64,000 nucleotides of DNA from Silvibacterium bohemicum (GTDB taxonomy: Bacteria > Acidobacteriota > Terriglobia > Terriglobales > Acidobacteriaceae): contig NZ_LBHJ01000008.1 in the NCBI RefSeq assembly GCF_001006305.1, forward strand, positions 1 through 64,000. The letters are read 5' to 3'. Below, in pieces: positions 9,050 to 18,826 of this stretch (its first letter is position 1; every line of letters starts with the position of its first letter). The notes under the pieces were generated by a model. That model saw only the letters and a list, made by a program, of their open reading frames with translations. It searched no databases and was not told the origin of the DNA. The position numbers were made by a program, and so were the translations under genes.

Positions 9050-9463
9050 CTAGTGAGTCTTTTTTGATACCTTCTTCGCCAGCTGGCTCAGCGTGGTCTG
9101 TGCCAACTCTTTTTCTACAGTCTTGGCTACATTGGCGAAGATCTGGTCGAGAGTGGAATTAATCTTGGCGTGCGACGCTGCTGGAAAAGATCCGGAATGA
9201 AAGAGCTCACCGGCATCCAGCGCGCGATGCACATCGCTGAGCGTGATTTCTTTCGCCGGGCGTGCGAGTCTCGACCCTCCGTGCGGGCCCTTCTGGCTTT
9301 CCACAATCTCCGCCTGCTGCAGCAGCGAAAAGACACGGCGAATCACTACGGGATTAGTGTTGAGCTTGCGAGCTACGTCCTCAGAGGTCTGCAGTACATC
9401 CGGTTCGGCAGCGAGCAAAACGAGGGCGTGGACGCCGGTAGCGAATCGGGTATTGACGGCCAT
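9050..9463 (-). CDS. Rrf2 family transcriptional regulator lacking cluster cysteines
   Basis: About 137 residues with an N-terminal winged helix (NTRFATGVHALVLLA, then TSEDVARKLNTNPVVIRRVFSLL) and the GPHGGSRLARP wing, typical of Rrf2/IscR. The protein contains no Cys, so it cannot bind an Fe-S cluster as IscR and NsrR do. It fits the cluster-free Rrf2 branch (YwnA-like), which responds to other signals. The ATG at 9463 is chosen because family homology begins at MAVNTRFATG. It converges on the MATE gene. Its target is unknown; autoregulation is likely from family behaviour. Confidence 0.85.
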   Translation of the reverse strand: MAVNTRFATGVHALVLLAAEPDVLQTSEDVARKLNTNPVVIRRVFSLLQQAEIVESQKGPHGGSRLARPAKEITLSDVHRALDAGELFHSGSFPAASHAKINSTLDQIFANVAKTVEKELAQTTLSQLAKKVSKKTH

Positions 9464-9693
9464 ATGTTGCCACGCTACCACAGGTTTTGGAAATTCCAGA
9501 AAGGGATTCTGAGGAAAGTTAATTTGTAACAGACGCGGATCGCAGTTTTCCCGAGCAGGAGTCGCATCGATCGCCGTTACTGCCGCAGAGGCGCATCGCG
9601 ATCGCTGAAGGGATAGGAATCCATGAAAGCCGCGCGGCGTTATAGCATCGATATTGGGTTCAGCCTTCGATCAAAAGCAGGGAGAGAAAGTAC

Positions 9694-10491
9694 TTGCGAA
9701 TTCTTTTTGTAGGCGACGTCTTCGGCAGCGCGGGTAGACGCATCGTCCGTGAGCATCTGGGGCACGTTGTCGCCGAGCGCGGTGTGGATCTGCTCATCGT
9801 CAATGCCGAAAACGCCGCGGGCGGCTTTGGCGTAACTCCCGCGATAGCAGAAGACCTCTTCGATCTCGGAGCACACGTGCTCACCACCGGCAATCATGTC
9901 TGGGACAAGCGCGAGATCATCGAATACATGCAGTCGGCGCCCGCCGGCAGCCACGAGCGGCCGCGCCGCGTCATCCGCCCGGCAAACTATGTTGCCGGCA
10001 CGCCAGGCCACGGTGTCTATGAGGGCGAGCTACCCAACGGACAGGCATACGCCGTCATCAATCTGCAGGGAAGAGTCTTCATGGCCACCAACGACGATCC
10101 CTTTCGTACAGCAGATGCTTTGCTCGAGAAGATTAAGGCCAAGGTGATCTTCGTCGACTTCCATGCCGAAGCGACATCGGAGAAGGTCGCGCTGGGATGG
10201 TATCTCGACGGCCGCGTCACCGCCGTAGTCGGCACACACACGCACGTTCCGACGGCCGATGACCGTGTGCTTCCCGGTGGCACCGCGTACCAGACGGACG
10301 TCGGCATGAGCGGTCCGTACGACAGCGTGATCGGTGTCGAGAAGGAGCAAGTGCTGAATCGCTTCCTCACCGGCATGCCGGGAAAGTTCGACGCCGCCAA
10401 AGGCGATCCCCGCATGGCTGCTCTATTGATCGAATGCGATGGAAAGACGGGAAGAGCACAGTCAACACAGCGCCTGTTGCTCGGCGAATAA
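9694..10491 (+). CDS. YmdB-type metallophosphoesterase (TIGR00282 family)
   Basis: 265 residues with the family's metal-binding motifs in order: GDVFGSAGR at residues 8-16, NAENAA, TTGNHVWD, FHAEATSEK and GTHTHVPTAD. The family includes Bacillus YmdB, a 2',3'-cyclic nucleotide phosphodiesterase that affects RNA turnover and biofilm decisions. The start is TTG with GGGAG 9 bases upstream, matching the family N-terminus (MRILFVGD). It is followed at 43 bp by brnT on the same strand, but the brn promoter looks separate. Confidence 0.9.
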   Translation: MRILFVGDVFGSAGRRIVREHLGHVVAERGVDLLIVNAENAAGGFGVTPAIAEDLFDLGAHVLTTGNHVWDKREIIEYMQSAPAGSHERPRRVIRPANYVAGTPGHGVYEGELPNGQAYAVINLQGRVFMATNDDPFRTADALLEKIKAKVIFVDFHAEATSEKVALGWYLDGRVTAVVGTHTHVPTADDRVLPGGTAYQTDVGMSGPYDSVIGVEKEQVLNRFLTGMPGKFDAAKGDPRMAALLIECDGKTGRAQSTQRLLLGE

Positions 10492-10493
10492 AC

Positions 10494-10523
10494 TTTATAG
10501 AGTTACCGATTTGTAGTTACAAT
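10494..10523 (+). promoter_or_regulatory. Candidate brnTA promoter with operator over the -10
   Basis: TTTATA (10494-10499) and TACAAT (10518-10523), spaced by 18 bases, form a plausible sigma-70 promoter. A perfect TTGTA-GT-TACAA inverted repeat (10511-10522) overlaps the -10 and would suit autorepression by BrnA. Transcription would start around 10530, leaving almost no leader before the ATG at 10534. Confidence 0.45.
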
Positions 10524-10533
10524 TGAGTAGCGC

Positions 10534-10842
10534 ATGATCTTGTTCGAGTGGGATAAGGCCAAAGCGGAGACGAACCGAAGAAAGCACGGCATTACGTTTG
10601 AAGAGTCGACTACTGTTTTCGATGATGCGTACGCCGTTTTTCGGGAAGACCGAGTGATAGATGGCGAACTGCGATGGCACGTGATCGGAGTCGCCTCGAA
10701 TATGACGGTGTTGCTGGTGGCACATACATTGCGAGATCCATCAGTAGGGCCGGACGAGGTAATCCGCATTATTTCGGCACGAGTGGCGACCAGGAAGGAG
10801 AAAATTCTCTATGACGAAAATCGTACGAAAGACCTTGGCTGA
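10534..10842 (+). CDS. brnT: BrnT family ribonuclease toxin
   Basis: 102 residues with BrnT features: FEWDKAKAETNRRKHGITFEES near the N-terminus, a central FDDAYAVFRED, then WHVIGVASNMTVLLV and RIISARVAT.KE near the end. BrnT is a RelE-fold endoribonuclease that is neutralised by BrnA. The toxin gene comes first and overlaps brnA by 32 bp, the usual brnTA order. No strong Shine-Dalgarno sequence precedes the ATG, and the candidate promoter would give a nearly leaderless message. The pair sits between ymdB and map, all in the same direction. Confidence 0.88.
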   Translation: MILFEWDKAKAETNRRKHGITFEESTTVFDDAYAVFREDRVIDGELRWHVIGVASNMTVLLVAHTLRDPSVGPDEVIRIISARVATRKEKILYDENRTKDLG

Positions 10843-11125
10843 CATCAAAGTGACTCCAGCCATGAAGCGCCATCTCAAAGAGCTCGCCAGCCGCCCGGAC
10901 AGCGAGATCGATTTCTCCGATATTCCCGAGCTGACGGAAGACTTCTTCAAGGGCGCAATCAGAAATCCCTTCTATCGCCCGGTGAAGAAGCAGGTCACAG
11001 TCCGGCTCGATTCCGACATCATTGCCTGGCTGCGAAAAAAAGGCACAGGCTATCAGACCAGGATGAATGCGCTTCTCCGCTCTGCCATGCTGAAGGAAAT
11101 TACGACAAAGCAGCGCCAATCTTAA
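10811..11125 (+). CDS. brnA: BrnA family antitoxin (ribbon-helix-helix)
   Basis: 104 residues. The C-terminal part (KKQVTVRLDSDIIAWLRKKGTGYQTRMNALLR, in two stretches) is the BrnA ribbon-helix-helix DNA-binding domain, with the hallmark WLRKKGTGYQTR. The N-terminal part has the LTEDFFKGA toxin-contact region. BrnA neutralises BrnT and represses the brnTA promoter. Translation begins inside the brnT end (32-bp overlap), indicating coupling. The stop is 10 bp before the methionine aminopeptidase start, so readthrough into map is possible. Confidence 0.88.
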   Translation: MTKIVRKTLADIKVTPAMKRHLKELASRPDSEIDFSDIPELTEDFFKGAIRNPFYRPVKKQVTVRLDSDIIAWLRKKGTGYQTRMNALLRSAMLKEITTKQRQS

Positions 11126-11135
11126 AGGAGAGCCT

Positions 11136-11879
11136 ATGTCCATCAAAACTCCGGAAGAGCTGGCCAGGATGAAGGCCGCGGGCCACGTCGTTCGCAGGAT
11201 GCTCGAAGCGATGAAGGCAGGCGTGCGTGTCGGCGTCACTACGCTCGAACTCGATCAGATCGGCGCGCAAACCATGCGCGAACACGGAGCCCGCTCCGCT
11301 CCGTCGCTGGTCTATGGCTTTCCCGGCGTGAGCTGCATCAGCGTGAATGAGGAGATCGTCCACGGCATCCCCGGCGCTCGCGCGCTGAAGAACGGCGATC
11401 TGCTCAAGCTCGATGTAACCATTGAGAAAGATGGCTTTATGGCCGATGCTGCCGAGACCGTAGTTGTCGGCGATGAGAGTGGCGTAGCGAAACAGCTGAT
11501 CGGCTGCGTGCGGCGCGCCTTCGATGCGGCGATGTCGGTGGCGAAGGCGGGCACGCGCATCTCCGAGATGGGCGCGGCTGTCGAAGCCGAGGTACGCAGG
11601 AGCGGCTTCTTCGTCATCCGCGAGCTATGCGGCCACGGTATCGGACGCACCATCCATGAGCGGCCGAACATTCCGAACTATGCCGATCCCAACGCGCGCG
11701 GCATTCTGACCGAGGGTCTGGTGATCACCGTCGAACCCATCATCGCCAGCCGCTCGGCAAATGCGTACCTCGCGCAGGATGGCTGGACCATGCGCACCGC
11801 CGACCGCGGCCTCGCCGCACACTACGAGCACACGCTGATGATCACCGATGGAGAGCCGTTGCTGCTGACAGCGGCTTAG
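11136..11879 (+). CDS. map: Type I methionine aminopeptidase
   Basis: Removes the N-terminal Met from nascent proteins; a dinuclear metal enzyme. It has 247 residues, with the metal ligands visible in LKLDVT (Asp), MADAAET (Asp), GHGIGR (His), VEPII (Glu) and YEHT (Glu). The start has AAAGGAG well placed upstream. In many bacteria map sits in the secY-infA ribosomal cluster; here it is instead directly behind brnTA, which may bring it under antitoxin control by readthrough (inference). A long composite repeat region follows the stop. Confidence 0.95.
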   Translation: MSIKTPEELARMKAAGHVVRRMLEAMKAGVRVGVTTLELDQIGAQTMREHGARSAPSLVYGFPGVSCISVNEEIVHGIPGARALKNGDLLKLDVTIEKDGFMADAAETVVVGDESGVAKQLIGCVRRAFDAAMSVAKAGTRISEMGAAVEAEVRRSGFFVIRELCGHGIGRTIHERPNIPNYADPNARGILTEGLVITVEPIIASRSANAYLAQDGWTMRTADRGLAAHYEHTLMITDGEPLLLTAA

Positions 11880-11937
11880 AGCCTGTTTGGTTTATCGCTC
11901 GTCAGTCGTTGTCGGCATAGACAGGTCGCACGTTCGT

Positions 11938-12240
11938 GGTCTCCCACCCTTCACGATATGACCATGAAGGATGGGGCACCCGACGACTGTCAGGACCCGG
12001 TGATTGTCTGAACCTTGATCAATATAAAACTGTGGTCATGAACCTTCGCAGCTGTACAGCTTCGCTCGTCTTGCAACCTGGGTCGTCGTCAAACCTAGGC
12101 CGTCATTCTGACGGGCAAAGCGAGGAAGAATCCCAGCGAAGTTTACGCAACAACCACTCTGAGATTCTTCGCGAAGAATGACGCGCAAAGGACGATGGGT
12201 GCCCCATCCCTTTCGCGTATTTGCGAAAGGGTGGGAGGCC
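11938..12240. repeat. Composite inverted-repeat region between map and lysS
   Basis: Outer arms 11938-11982 and 12197-12240 are inverted copies of one element. Each runs from CTCCCACCC to GATGGGGCACCC, with its own small hairpin inside (9-bp stem at about 12208-12232 in the right arm). Between them lies a copy of the GTCATTCTGA repeat family (12101-12183). No gene is present from 11880 to 12250. Confidence 0.7.
12101..12183. repeat. GTCATTCTGA palindromic dispersed repeat, copy 1
   Basis: Starts CGTCATTCTGAC and ends CGAAGAATGACG. The inner halves carry GAAGAATCCCAGCG and GAGATTCTTCG, so the unit is an imperfect inverted repeat of about 83 bp. Related copies lie at 16193-16281, 31730-31820 and, degraded or half, at 22396, 23885 and 63602. 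Confidence 0.7.
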
Positions 12241-12250
12241 ACAAGCGCTA

Positions 12251-14005
<1,755 letters not shown>

Positions 14006-14122
14006 TTGATTTCCCTTGAATTGGTCTTGGGTCAGTATAGATGTTCGGTCGGGAGCATGGGGTCAGGCCTCTCCCGGTTGTGTTTCAATAGGATTTCGGT
14101 CAATGCCCGCCAAACCAGAATC

Positions 14123-14377
14123 ATGGATGTCCCGCCACAAAACCCGAACCCCAATGCAAAGTCGGCCAGGGCCAGCGGAGGAGTCCACACCCTCGTCAGG
14201 GCGGAAAAACTCACCCAGATCGCTTTCGTGTTGCCATGCGCGCTGCTCATCGGCCTGGGAGCCGGTGTTCTGCTCGACAAGTGGCTGCACCAGCACTGGA
14301 TTTACATCGTCGGCCTTATCTTTGGAGCGGTTGCCGGCCTGGTCGAGGCCGTCCGTCAGGCATTGCGAGCTAGTTAG
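14123..14377 (+). CDS. atpZ: AtpZ/AtpI-type small FO-associated membrane protein
   Basis: 84 residues with two transmembrane helices. The GLGAGVLLDKWLH pattern fits the AtpZ-type (PF09527-like) protein found first in atp operons. These proteins help assemble the c-ring or carry Mg2+/Ca2+ (family knowledge). The ATG at 14123 is chosen over a frame opening at 13997 because the first 42 residues of the longer form are not family-like. It is followed 6 bp later by the next membrane gene and then atpB and atpE, so it heads an FO operon. Confidence 0.78.
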   Translation: MDVPPQNPNPNAKSARASGGVHTLVRAEKLTQIAFVLPCALLIGLGAGVLLDKWLHQHWIYIVGLIFGAVAGLVEAVRQALRAS

Positions 14378-14383
14378 GAACAC

Positions 14384-14848
14384 ATGACCGATTCTGTAAC
14401 CACACCGCAGTCTGATTCCATCCCGAATTCCGATGCGACGGCTGAAGCCAATGCCGCCATGAACTTCACCGACGCCGATCTCCGCGCGGCCATGCAGCGT
14501 TCGCTGCGTACCTGCGCGGCCATGGGCATCATCCTTACCGGCATCTTCGGATTTGTCTCCGGCTGGCGCTCCGCATTGCTGGCCATCGCCGGGACCATCG
14601 TTTCGCTGGTGGGTCTTTACGAGTGGCAGCAGCTCATCGACTTCGTCAACGCGCGCCTTGACCGACAAAAGCCGGCTCGCCCCGCGGCGCGGGTCGCGGT
14701 CATGTTCTTTCTGCGCCTGGGATTCGCCGCCGTTGTCATTTATGCTAGTCTAAAGTGTTCTCGCGGTACGCCTTACGCGCTGATCGCAGGTTTGGGACTG
14801 GGAGTCCTGGCCCTCGCCATCGAAGCCGTGCGGCTCATCCGCTCCTAA
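14384..14848 (+). CDS. ATP synthase subunit I-like membrane protein
   Basis: 154 residues. A hydrophilic Ser/Asp/Ala-rich N-terminus of about 35 residues precedes four hydrophobic segments in two hairpins (about 45-60, 64-80, 104-122, 130-150). Size, topology and position between atpZ and atpB match the ATP synthase I/UncI group, though sequence identity to E. coli AtpI is not obvious by eye. It probably assists c-ring assembly. The start codon lies 6 bp after the atpZ stop and the stop is 26 bp before atpB. Confidence 0.65.
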   Translation: MTDSVTTPQSDSIPNSDATAEANAAMNFTDADLRAAMQRSLRTCAAMGIILTGIFGFVSGWRSALLAIAGTIVSLVGLYEWQQLIDFVNARLDRQKPARPAARVAVMFFLRLGFAAVVIYASLKCSRGTPYALIAGLGLGVLALAIEAVRLIRS

Positions 14849-14874
14849 AACCAATCTTCGCATTTCAGGGATTT

Positions 14875-15618
14875 ATGCTCAGCCTCATCAACGCGCTCAC
14901 GCGACTGCTGAACCTCTACTTTGCCGCGCCGCTGGTCCCGTTTCTCACGAAGCTCGGCATTCACATCGCCCATCCCAACGCTCCGCTGCGCGACAACACG
15001 CTGACCCTCGAACTTCTGGTCACGCTCTTCCTGCTGCTCTTCTTCTTCGTCGCGCGGCTCACGCTCAGCGTCGACAAGCCGGGAACGACGCAGCATCTCG
15101 CCGAGATCGTGAACGAATTTGTCAGCAGCCAGGGCGAGGCCATCATCGGACACGGCTACGAGCCGCATCTGGTCTTCGCCACCATGATTCTGCTCTTCGT
15201 CGGGCTCTGCAATCTCATCGGGCTTCTGCCCGGTCTTGAGACTCCGACCGCGAATCCCGTGGTTCCCCTGGGCATCGCGTTGCTCACCTTTGTCTATTAC
15301 AACTGGAATGGCGTCCGCACCCAGGGCTTGTTTCGATATATCGCGCACTTCGCCGGACCTATCTGGTGGGTCGCGCCACTGCTGTTTCCGATTGAGATCA
15401 TCTCGCACCTTGCTCGCATCATGTCGCTCACCATCCGTCTTTACGCGAACATGTTTGCCAGCGATCTGCTCACCCTGGTCTTCTTTTCGATGGTGCCTCT
15501 CGGACTTCCAGTAGTATTTTTGGGCCTGCACTTCGGTGTGGCGCTGATCCAGGCTTATGTCTTCATGCTGCTGACTCTGATCTACCTCTCGCAGGCGGTC
15601 GCGCAAGAGGACCACTAG
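14875..15618 (+). CDS. atpB: F-type ATP synthase subunit a
   Basis: 247 residues and five to six membrane helices. The essential Arg is in SLTIRLYANMFA, and the GLLPGLETPTANP loop and C-terminal QAYVFMLLTLIYLSQAV are typical of subunit a. It forms the proton or sodium half-channels against the c-ring. The ATG at 14875 (AGGG upstream) is used. A longer frame opening at 14755 overlaps the previous gene and lacks conserved sequence in its first 40 residues. atpE follows after about 140 bp. Confidence 0.95.
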   Translation: MLSLINALTRLLNLYFAAPLVPFLTKLGIHIAHPNAPLRDNTLTLELLVTLFLLLFFFVARLTLSVDKPGTTQHLAEIVNEFVSSQGEAIIGHGYEPHLVFATMILLFVGLCNLIGLLPGLETPTANPVVPLGIALLTFVYYNWNGVRTQGLFRYIAHFAGPIWWVAPLLFPIEIISHLARIMSLTIRLYANMFASDLLTLVFFSMVPLGLPVVFLGLHFGVALIQAYVFMLLTLIYLSQAVAQEDH

Positions 15619-15758
15619 AATTTTGTTTTAAAAGAAAATTCTTCCGCGGCGGAGCGCTTCCGCCGCCGCCGGAAGCGCCGTTCAGCGTGAGGGGGCCAGC
15701 ACGGTGAGCCTCAACCACCCACTGGCGGCATATCACCCGGGAAGCAAGGAGATACACG

Positions 15759-16064
15759 ATGCGCAAACTGCAATATGTTCTTATGACGCTGGCCGTGCTG
15801 TTGATGGCCGTGCCGGCGTTCGCACAAACCGGACAGGGCGGCGGATCGGCCAGCCTGGTTCCCATCGGAGCCGGAATCGGCATGGCCATCGCTGCCGGTC
15901 TCTGCGGCCTGGGTCAGGGCAAAGCCACCGCTTCGGCAACCGAAGCGCTCGCCCGCAATCCCGGAGCCCGCGCCGGCATCCAGCTCTTGCTGGTTCTCGG
16001 CCTGGCCTTCATCGAGTCCCTCACCCTGTTCACCCTGGTTGTGATCTTCCTCAAGGCCAAGTAA
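15759..16064 (+). CDS. atpE: F-type ATP synthase subunit c
   Basis: 101 residues. An N-terminal signal-like segment (cleavage plausible after AFA, residue 22) precedes the usual two-helix hairpin. The ion-binding Glu86 lies in LAFIESLTLF and the polar loop is ALARNPGA. Gln53 is 33 residues before the Glu, the same spacing as Gln32-Glu65 in sodium-type rings, and Ser87 follows the Glu. However, the Thr67 and Tyr70 equivalents are Leu88 and Phe91, so coupling-ion type is ambiguous. A strong terminator follows. No atpF, H, A, G, D or C follows in this window, so F1 is encoded elsewhere. Confidence 0.95.
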   Translation: MRKLQYVLMTLAVLLMAVPAFAQTGQGGGSASLVPIGAGIGMAIAAGLCGLGQGKATASATEALARNPGARAGIQLLLVLGLAFIESLTLFTLVVIFLKAK

Positions 16065-16081
16065 CGCAGTTGGTAACATCC

Positions 16082-16117
16082 ATAAGAAAAGCCTCCGTCG
16101 ACGGAGGCTTTTTCTTA
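16082..16117 (+). terminator. Strong terminator after atpE
   Basis: GCCTCCGTC/GACGGAGGC stem (16091-16108) flanked by complementary A-rich and T-rich tracts, so the paired region is longer. It works in both orientations and ends the atpZ-I-B-E unit. Confidence 0.9.
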
Positions 16118-16192
16118 TGGCAGGTTCAGGGGAACAACATCATTGGACAGATTCGTCGGCCGTGGAGCCATCGCCGCTTTTTTGTAACGTCC

Positions 16193-16281
16193 CGTCATCC
16201 TGACGACCTGAGGGAGGAAGGATCTTAGCGATGTTGCGCCGTCAACGGAACTGAGATCCTTCGCTGCGCTCAGAATGACGA
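16193..16281. repeat. GTCATTCTGA dispersed repeat, copy 2
   Basis: Begins CGTCATCCTGACG and ends CGCTCAGAATGACG. The inner halves GGAAGGATCTTAGCG and GAGATCCTTCGC are inverted relative to each other. Same architecture as 12101-12183. Confidence 0.75.
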
Positions 16282-16302
16282 GCCTATAGCGCTATCCTTC
16301 CT

Positions 16303-16764
16303 TTAGCCCGCAGCCTCGGGATGTCCATATAGGGCCCCGGCGCTTTCCACTCTCAGGGGCGCGAGCAGCTGCTCCTCCGGTGTTACCAGGAAGCGGCGGA
16401 CGTAGCGCAGTGGCTCGTCCAGCGTTGCCATCTCGCGAAGATGATATCTCCAGGCATGCGGTTTCAGCGTCCGGCGAACATAGGCCTTACGCGTAATCGT
16501 GATCGTCTCGCCGCGGCTGTTAAGCCGGGAGAACTGCTGCATGGGAACGACGAACTGCGTCGGCTGGCCCTGCTTCCAGAAATGCTTGGCGAAGTCGTGC
16601 GAGAACAGCAGCGCATAGTAGCGGTGGCCGCGGGCCAGGGTATCGACGGCGGCCTGCGCGTCGCGCCACTCGGGATCGATCATCGCCTCATACCATGGGC
16701 GCAGATCGAATCCGTTGGTACGCGCCTGCAATAGAAGCAGGCGGAGAAGCTCTCTCTTGGTCAT
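16303..16764 (-). CDS. Conserved-looking hypothetical protein, 153 residues
   Basis: The ATG at 16764 has GGAGGTG 7 bases upstream, a near-ideal site. The protein is soluble and rich in Arg, Leu and aromatics, with no signal peptide and no Cys. It has a helical N-terminus (KRELLRLLLLQARTNGF) and a basic central part (ITITRKAYVRRTLKPHAWRYHLREM). I do not recognise a family. It stands alone between a repeat copy and a TPR gene on the opposite strand, so context gives no hint. Confidence 0.7.
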   Translation of the reverse strand: MTKRELLRLLLLQARTNGFDLRPWYEAMIDPEWRDAQAAVDTLARGHRYYALLFSHDFAKHFWKQGQPTQFVVPMQQFSRLNSRGETITITRKAYVRRTLKPHAWRYHLREMATLDEPLRYVRRFLVTPEEQLLAPLRVESAGALYGHPEAAG

Positions 16765-17021
16765 TCCAGCACCTCCGGGGGCACGTTGGGGATACGTCAG
16801 ACAGCCGGTTCCACGGATAACTCGACAATAGCACCGAAAAATTAATTTCGCGCCCGGGTTCGAGGAATATCCAGCTGAGACTCACAATCTACAAACCGAT
16901 TTCCGGCAAGAAATCCCTTTCTTTGGGAGCTTTTTCGCCGCATCTAAAAGGTCCCGTGATCTCGTCTATCGTTGGAGTACAGTTGTTCGGTCGGATTCTA
17001 TTTTGAGGAAAGACATTCATT

Positions 17022-18266
17022 TTGGTGGAGTTGCTCACTCGAGTTTTTAGAAGATCAAGCCGCGGCCTCGGCCGCCGGACGGCCATTCTTGTGTTTGGAA
17101 TCGGTATTTCCGCGACTGCAGGCGCGCAGGCCGTCGACACCAACCCGCTCAACCGTGCGCCCGAAACGCGGGCCGCCTTCGACCGCTTTTATGTCATGGA
17201 CTACGACGGGGCGCTCTCGCGCTTCCAGGCCATCCAGGCCGCGCATCCCCAGGATCCCATCGCCACCGATTACGTGCTGGATGTGACTCTGTTTAAGGAA
17301 CTCTTCCGGCTTGACCTGCTGGATACCACCTTCTATGCCAACGACGGTTTCCTCACCGGCAAGCACACCGTCGTCGAGGACCCCAAGGTCCGCGATCAGA
17401 TCAAATCCTTGTCGGACAAGGCCTTCGACCAAGCCGATGCAGCGCTGAAAATCAACTCCAACGACGCGAATGCACTCTTCGCGCGGGGCTGGGCGCGCAG
17501 CCTTGAAGCCGCTTACCTGGCAATGGTTGAACGGAGCTTCGGCGCAGGCCTAAAGCTGGCTCTGGGTGCCAAGAACGATCACGAAAAGGTGCTGCAGCTC
17601 GATCCCAACTATATCGACGCCAAAATGGTAGTGGGGATCTACCAATATGTTGTCGGAGCCCTGCCCTTCGGCTTCAAAATACTCATCGGCTTTGCAGGCA
17701 TCCACGGCTCGAAGAGCGCCGGCATGACCTTGCTTCAGGATTCGTCGGCGCGCGGGGTCATCACCAGCGTCGAATCGCGGACGGCGACGATGCTGTTCTT
17801 GCGCCGCGAGGCCAAGTATCCGCAGGCCGGCGAGATCGCCCGCGGATTGGCTGACCAATATCCGCACGACTTCCTGTTCAGCCTGGAACAGGCGAATCTA
17901 TTCAAAGACGCGGGAGATGGGCCGAAGGCCATCGCGCAGTACCGGCTGGTCATCGATAACTCCAAGCGCCCCGGCTACTTTCCCGCCTCGCATCTGGAGC
18001 TGGCGTACTTCGGCTTGGCCGATACCCTGCGCGGCCAGAAGATGTATCCCGCCTCCGTGGACGCCTATCGCGAGGCAGCCTTTATACCGACCACCAGCCC
18101 GGAGCTGAAGCGGCGCTGCCTGCTGGCAGCCGGCCAGGTCTACGACCTGATGAACGATCACGACAAGGCCCGCCAACAGTACCAGGCAGTGATCGACGCC
18201 GGCAGCGACAGCGTGCAGGCGGAACAGGCGCGCAAGTTCCAGCATTCGGCCTACACCGGCCATTGA
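17022..18266 (+). CDS. Secreted/periplasmic tetratricopeptide-repeat protein
   Basis: 414 residues. A basic N-terminus and hydrophobic stretch (TAILVFGIGISATAGAQA) form a signal peptide ending near residue 36. The rest is helical, with TPR-like units best seen at about 260-410 (AGEIARGLADQYP, AIAQYRLVIDNS, ARQQYQAVIDAGS). It probably acts as an exported scaffold or cargo-binding protein; no enzyme motif is present. The start is TTG at 17022, with GAGGAAA about 11 bases upstream; the GTG at 17025 is an alternative. The next gene (18407) follows after 140 bp. Confidence 0.75.
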   Translation: MVELLTRVFRRSSRGLGRRTAILVFGIGISATAGAQAVDTNPLNRAPETRAAFDRFYVMDYDGALSRFQAIQAAHPQDPIATDYVLDVTLFKELFRLDLLDTTFYANDGFLTGKHTVVEDPKVRDQIKSLSDKAFDQADAALKINSNDANALFARGWARSLEAAYLAMVERSFGAGLKLALGAKNDHEKVLQLDPNYIDAKMVVGIYQYVVGALPFGFKILIGFAGIHGSKSAGMTLLQDSSARGVITSVESRTATMLFLRREAKYPQAGEIARGLADQYPHDFLFSLEQANLFKDAGDGPKAIAQYRLVIDNSKRPGYFPASHLELAYFGLADTLRGQKMYPASVDAYREAAFIPTTSPELKRRCLLAAGQVYDLMNDHDKARQQYQAVIDAGSDSVQAEQARKFQHSAYTGH

Positions 18267-18406
18267 TTCGGGAGCGCCTGCCGCACCAGTCGCATCGGGG
18301 AACTGCGGCTCCCTTTCCCGCGTACCTTTTACTGACCGGAAATCCGCAAAGCCTAAGGGCGCAGCGGACGACTGGGTGTAAGCTTTCTTTCCAAGAGGGA
18401 ATCGCA

Positions 18407-18742
18407 ATGGCGGTATTCTGCAAAAACTGCGGCAATTCGATGAACGAAGGCGCTCGCTTCTGTTCCGCTTGCGGCGCACAGATGAACTTCGCTGCTCCAC
18501 CGGTCTACACCGCGCAAACCCGGCTCATTCGTCCGCGCGCCGGGCGCATGGTCGCCGGCGTTTGCCAGGGGCTGTCGAACAACTATGCTTGGGACGTAAC
18601 CTGGGTGCGGGTGATCACGGTGCTGCTGTCCATCTTCGGCGGCGGCGCGGGAATCGTCGCCTACGTGGTCTTCTGGGTGGTTATGCCCGAGGAGCCGCTG
18701 GCGCTCCCGTCCGGAACCACCTACGTTCCGCCGGCAAGCTAG
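18407..18742 (+). CDS. Zinc-ribbon PspC-domain membrane protein
   Basis: 111 residues. An N-terminal zinc ribbon CKNCG...CSACG (residues about 5-24) is joined by a short linker to a PspC domain (about 40-95: RPRAGRMVAGVCQGLSNNY, then VLLSIFGGGAGIVAYVVFW). PspC proteins sit in the inner membrane and sense envelope stress. The fused zinc ribbon is common in Acidobacteriota and Bacteroidota versions and its role is unknown. The ATG at 18407 has GAGGGA well placed; an upstream opening at 18263 overlaps the TPR gene end and is not used. Confidence 0.85.
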   Translation: MAVFCKNCGNSMNEGARFCSACGAQMNFAAPPVYTAQTRLIRPRAGRMVAGVCQGLSNNYAWDVTWVRVITVLLSIFGGGAGIVAYVVFWVVMPEEPLALPSGTTYVPPAS

Positions 18743-18826
18743 AGTCTTCTCTAATCGGGAATCGCTCTGAATGCAGCGACCTGCCGTTTGCAGATTATGG
18801 CGGCAGGCCGGGCTAAACTATTCTTC

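Noticed and set aside
12101-12183. Insertion sequence
   Set aside because: Too short and no transposase; better explained as a non-autonomous repeat.
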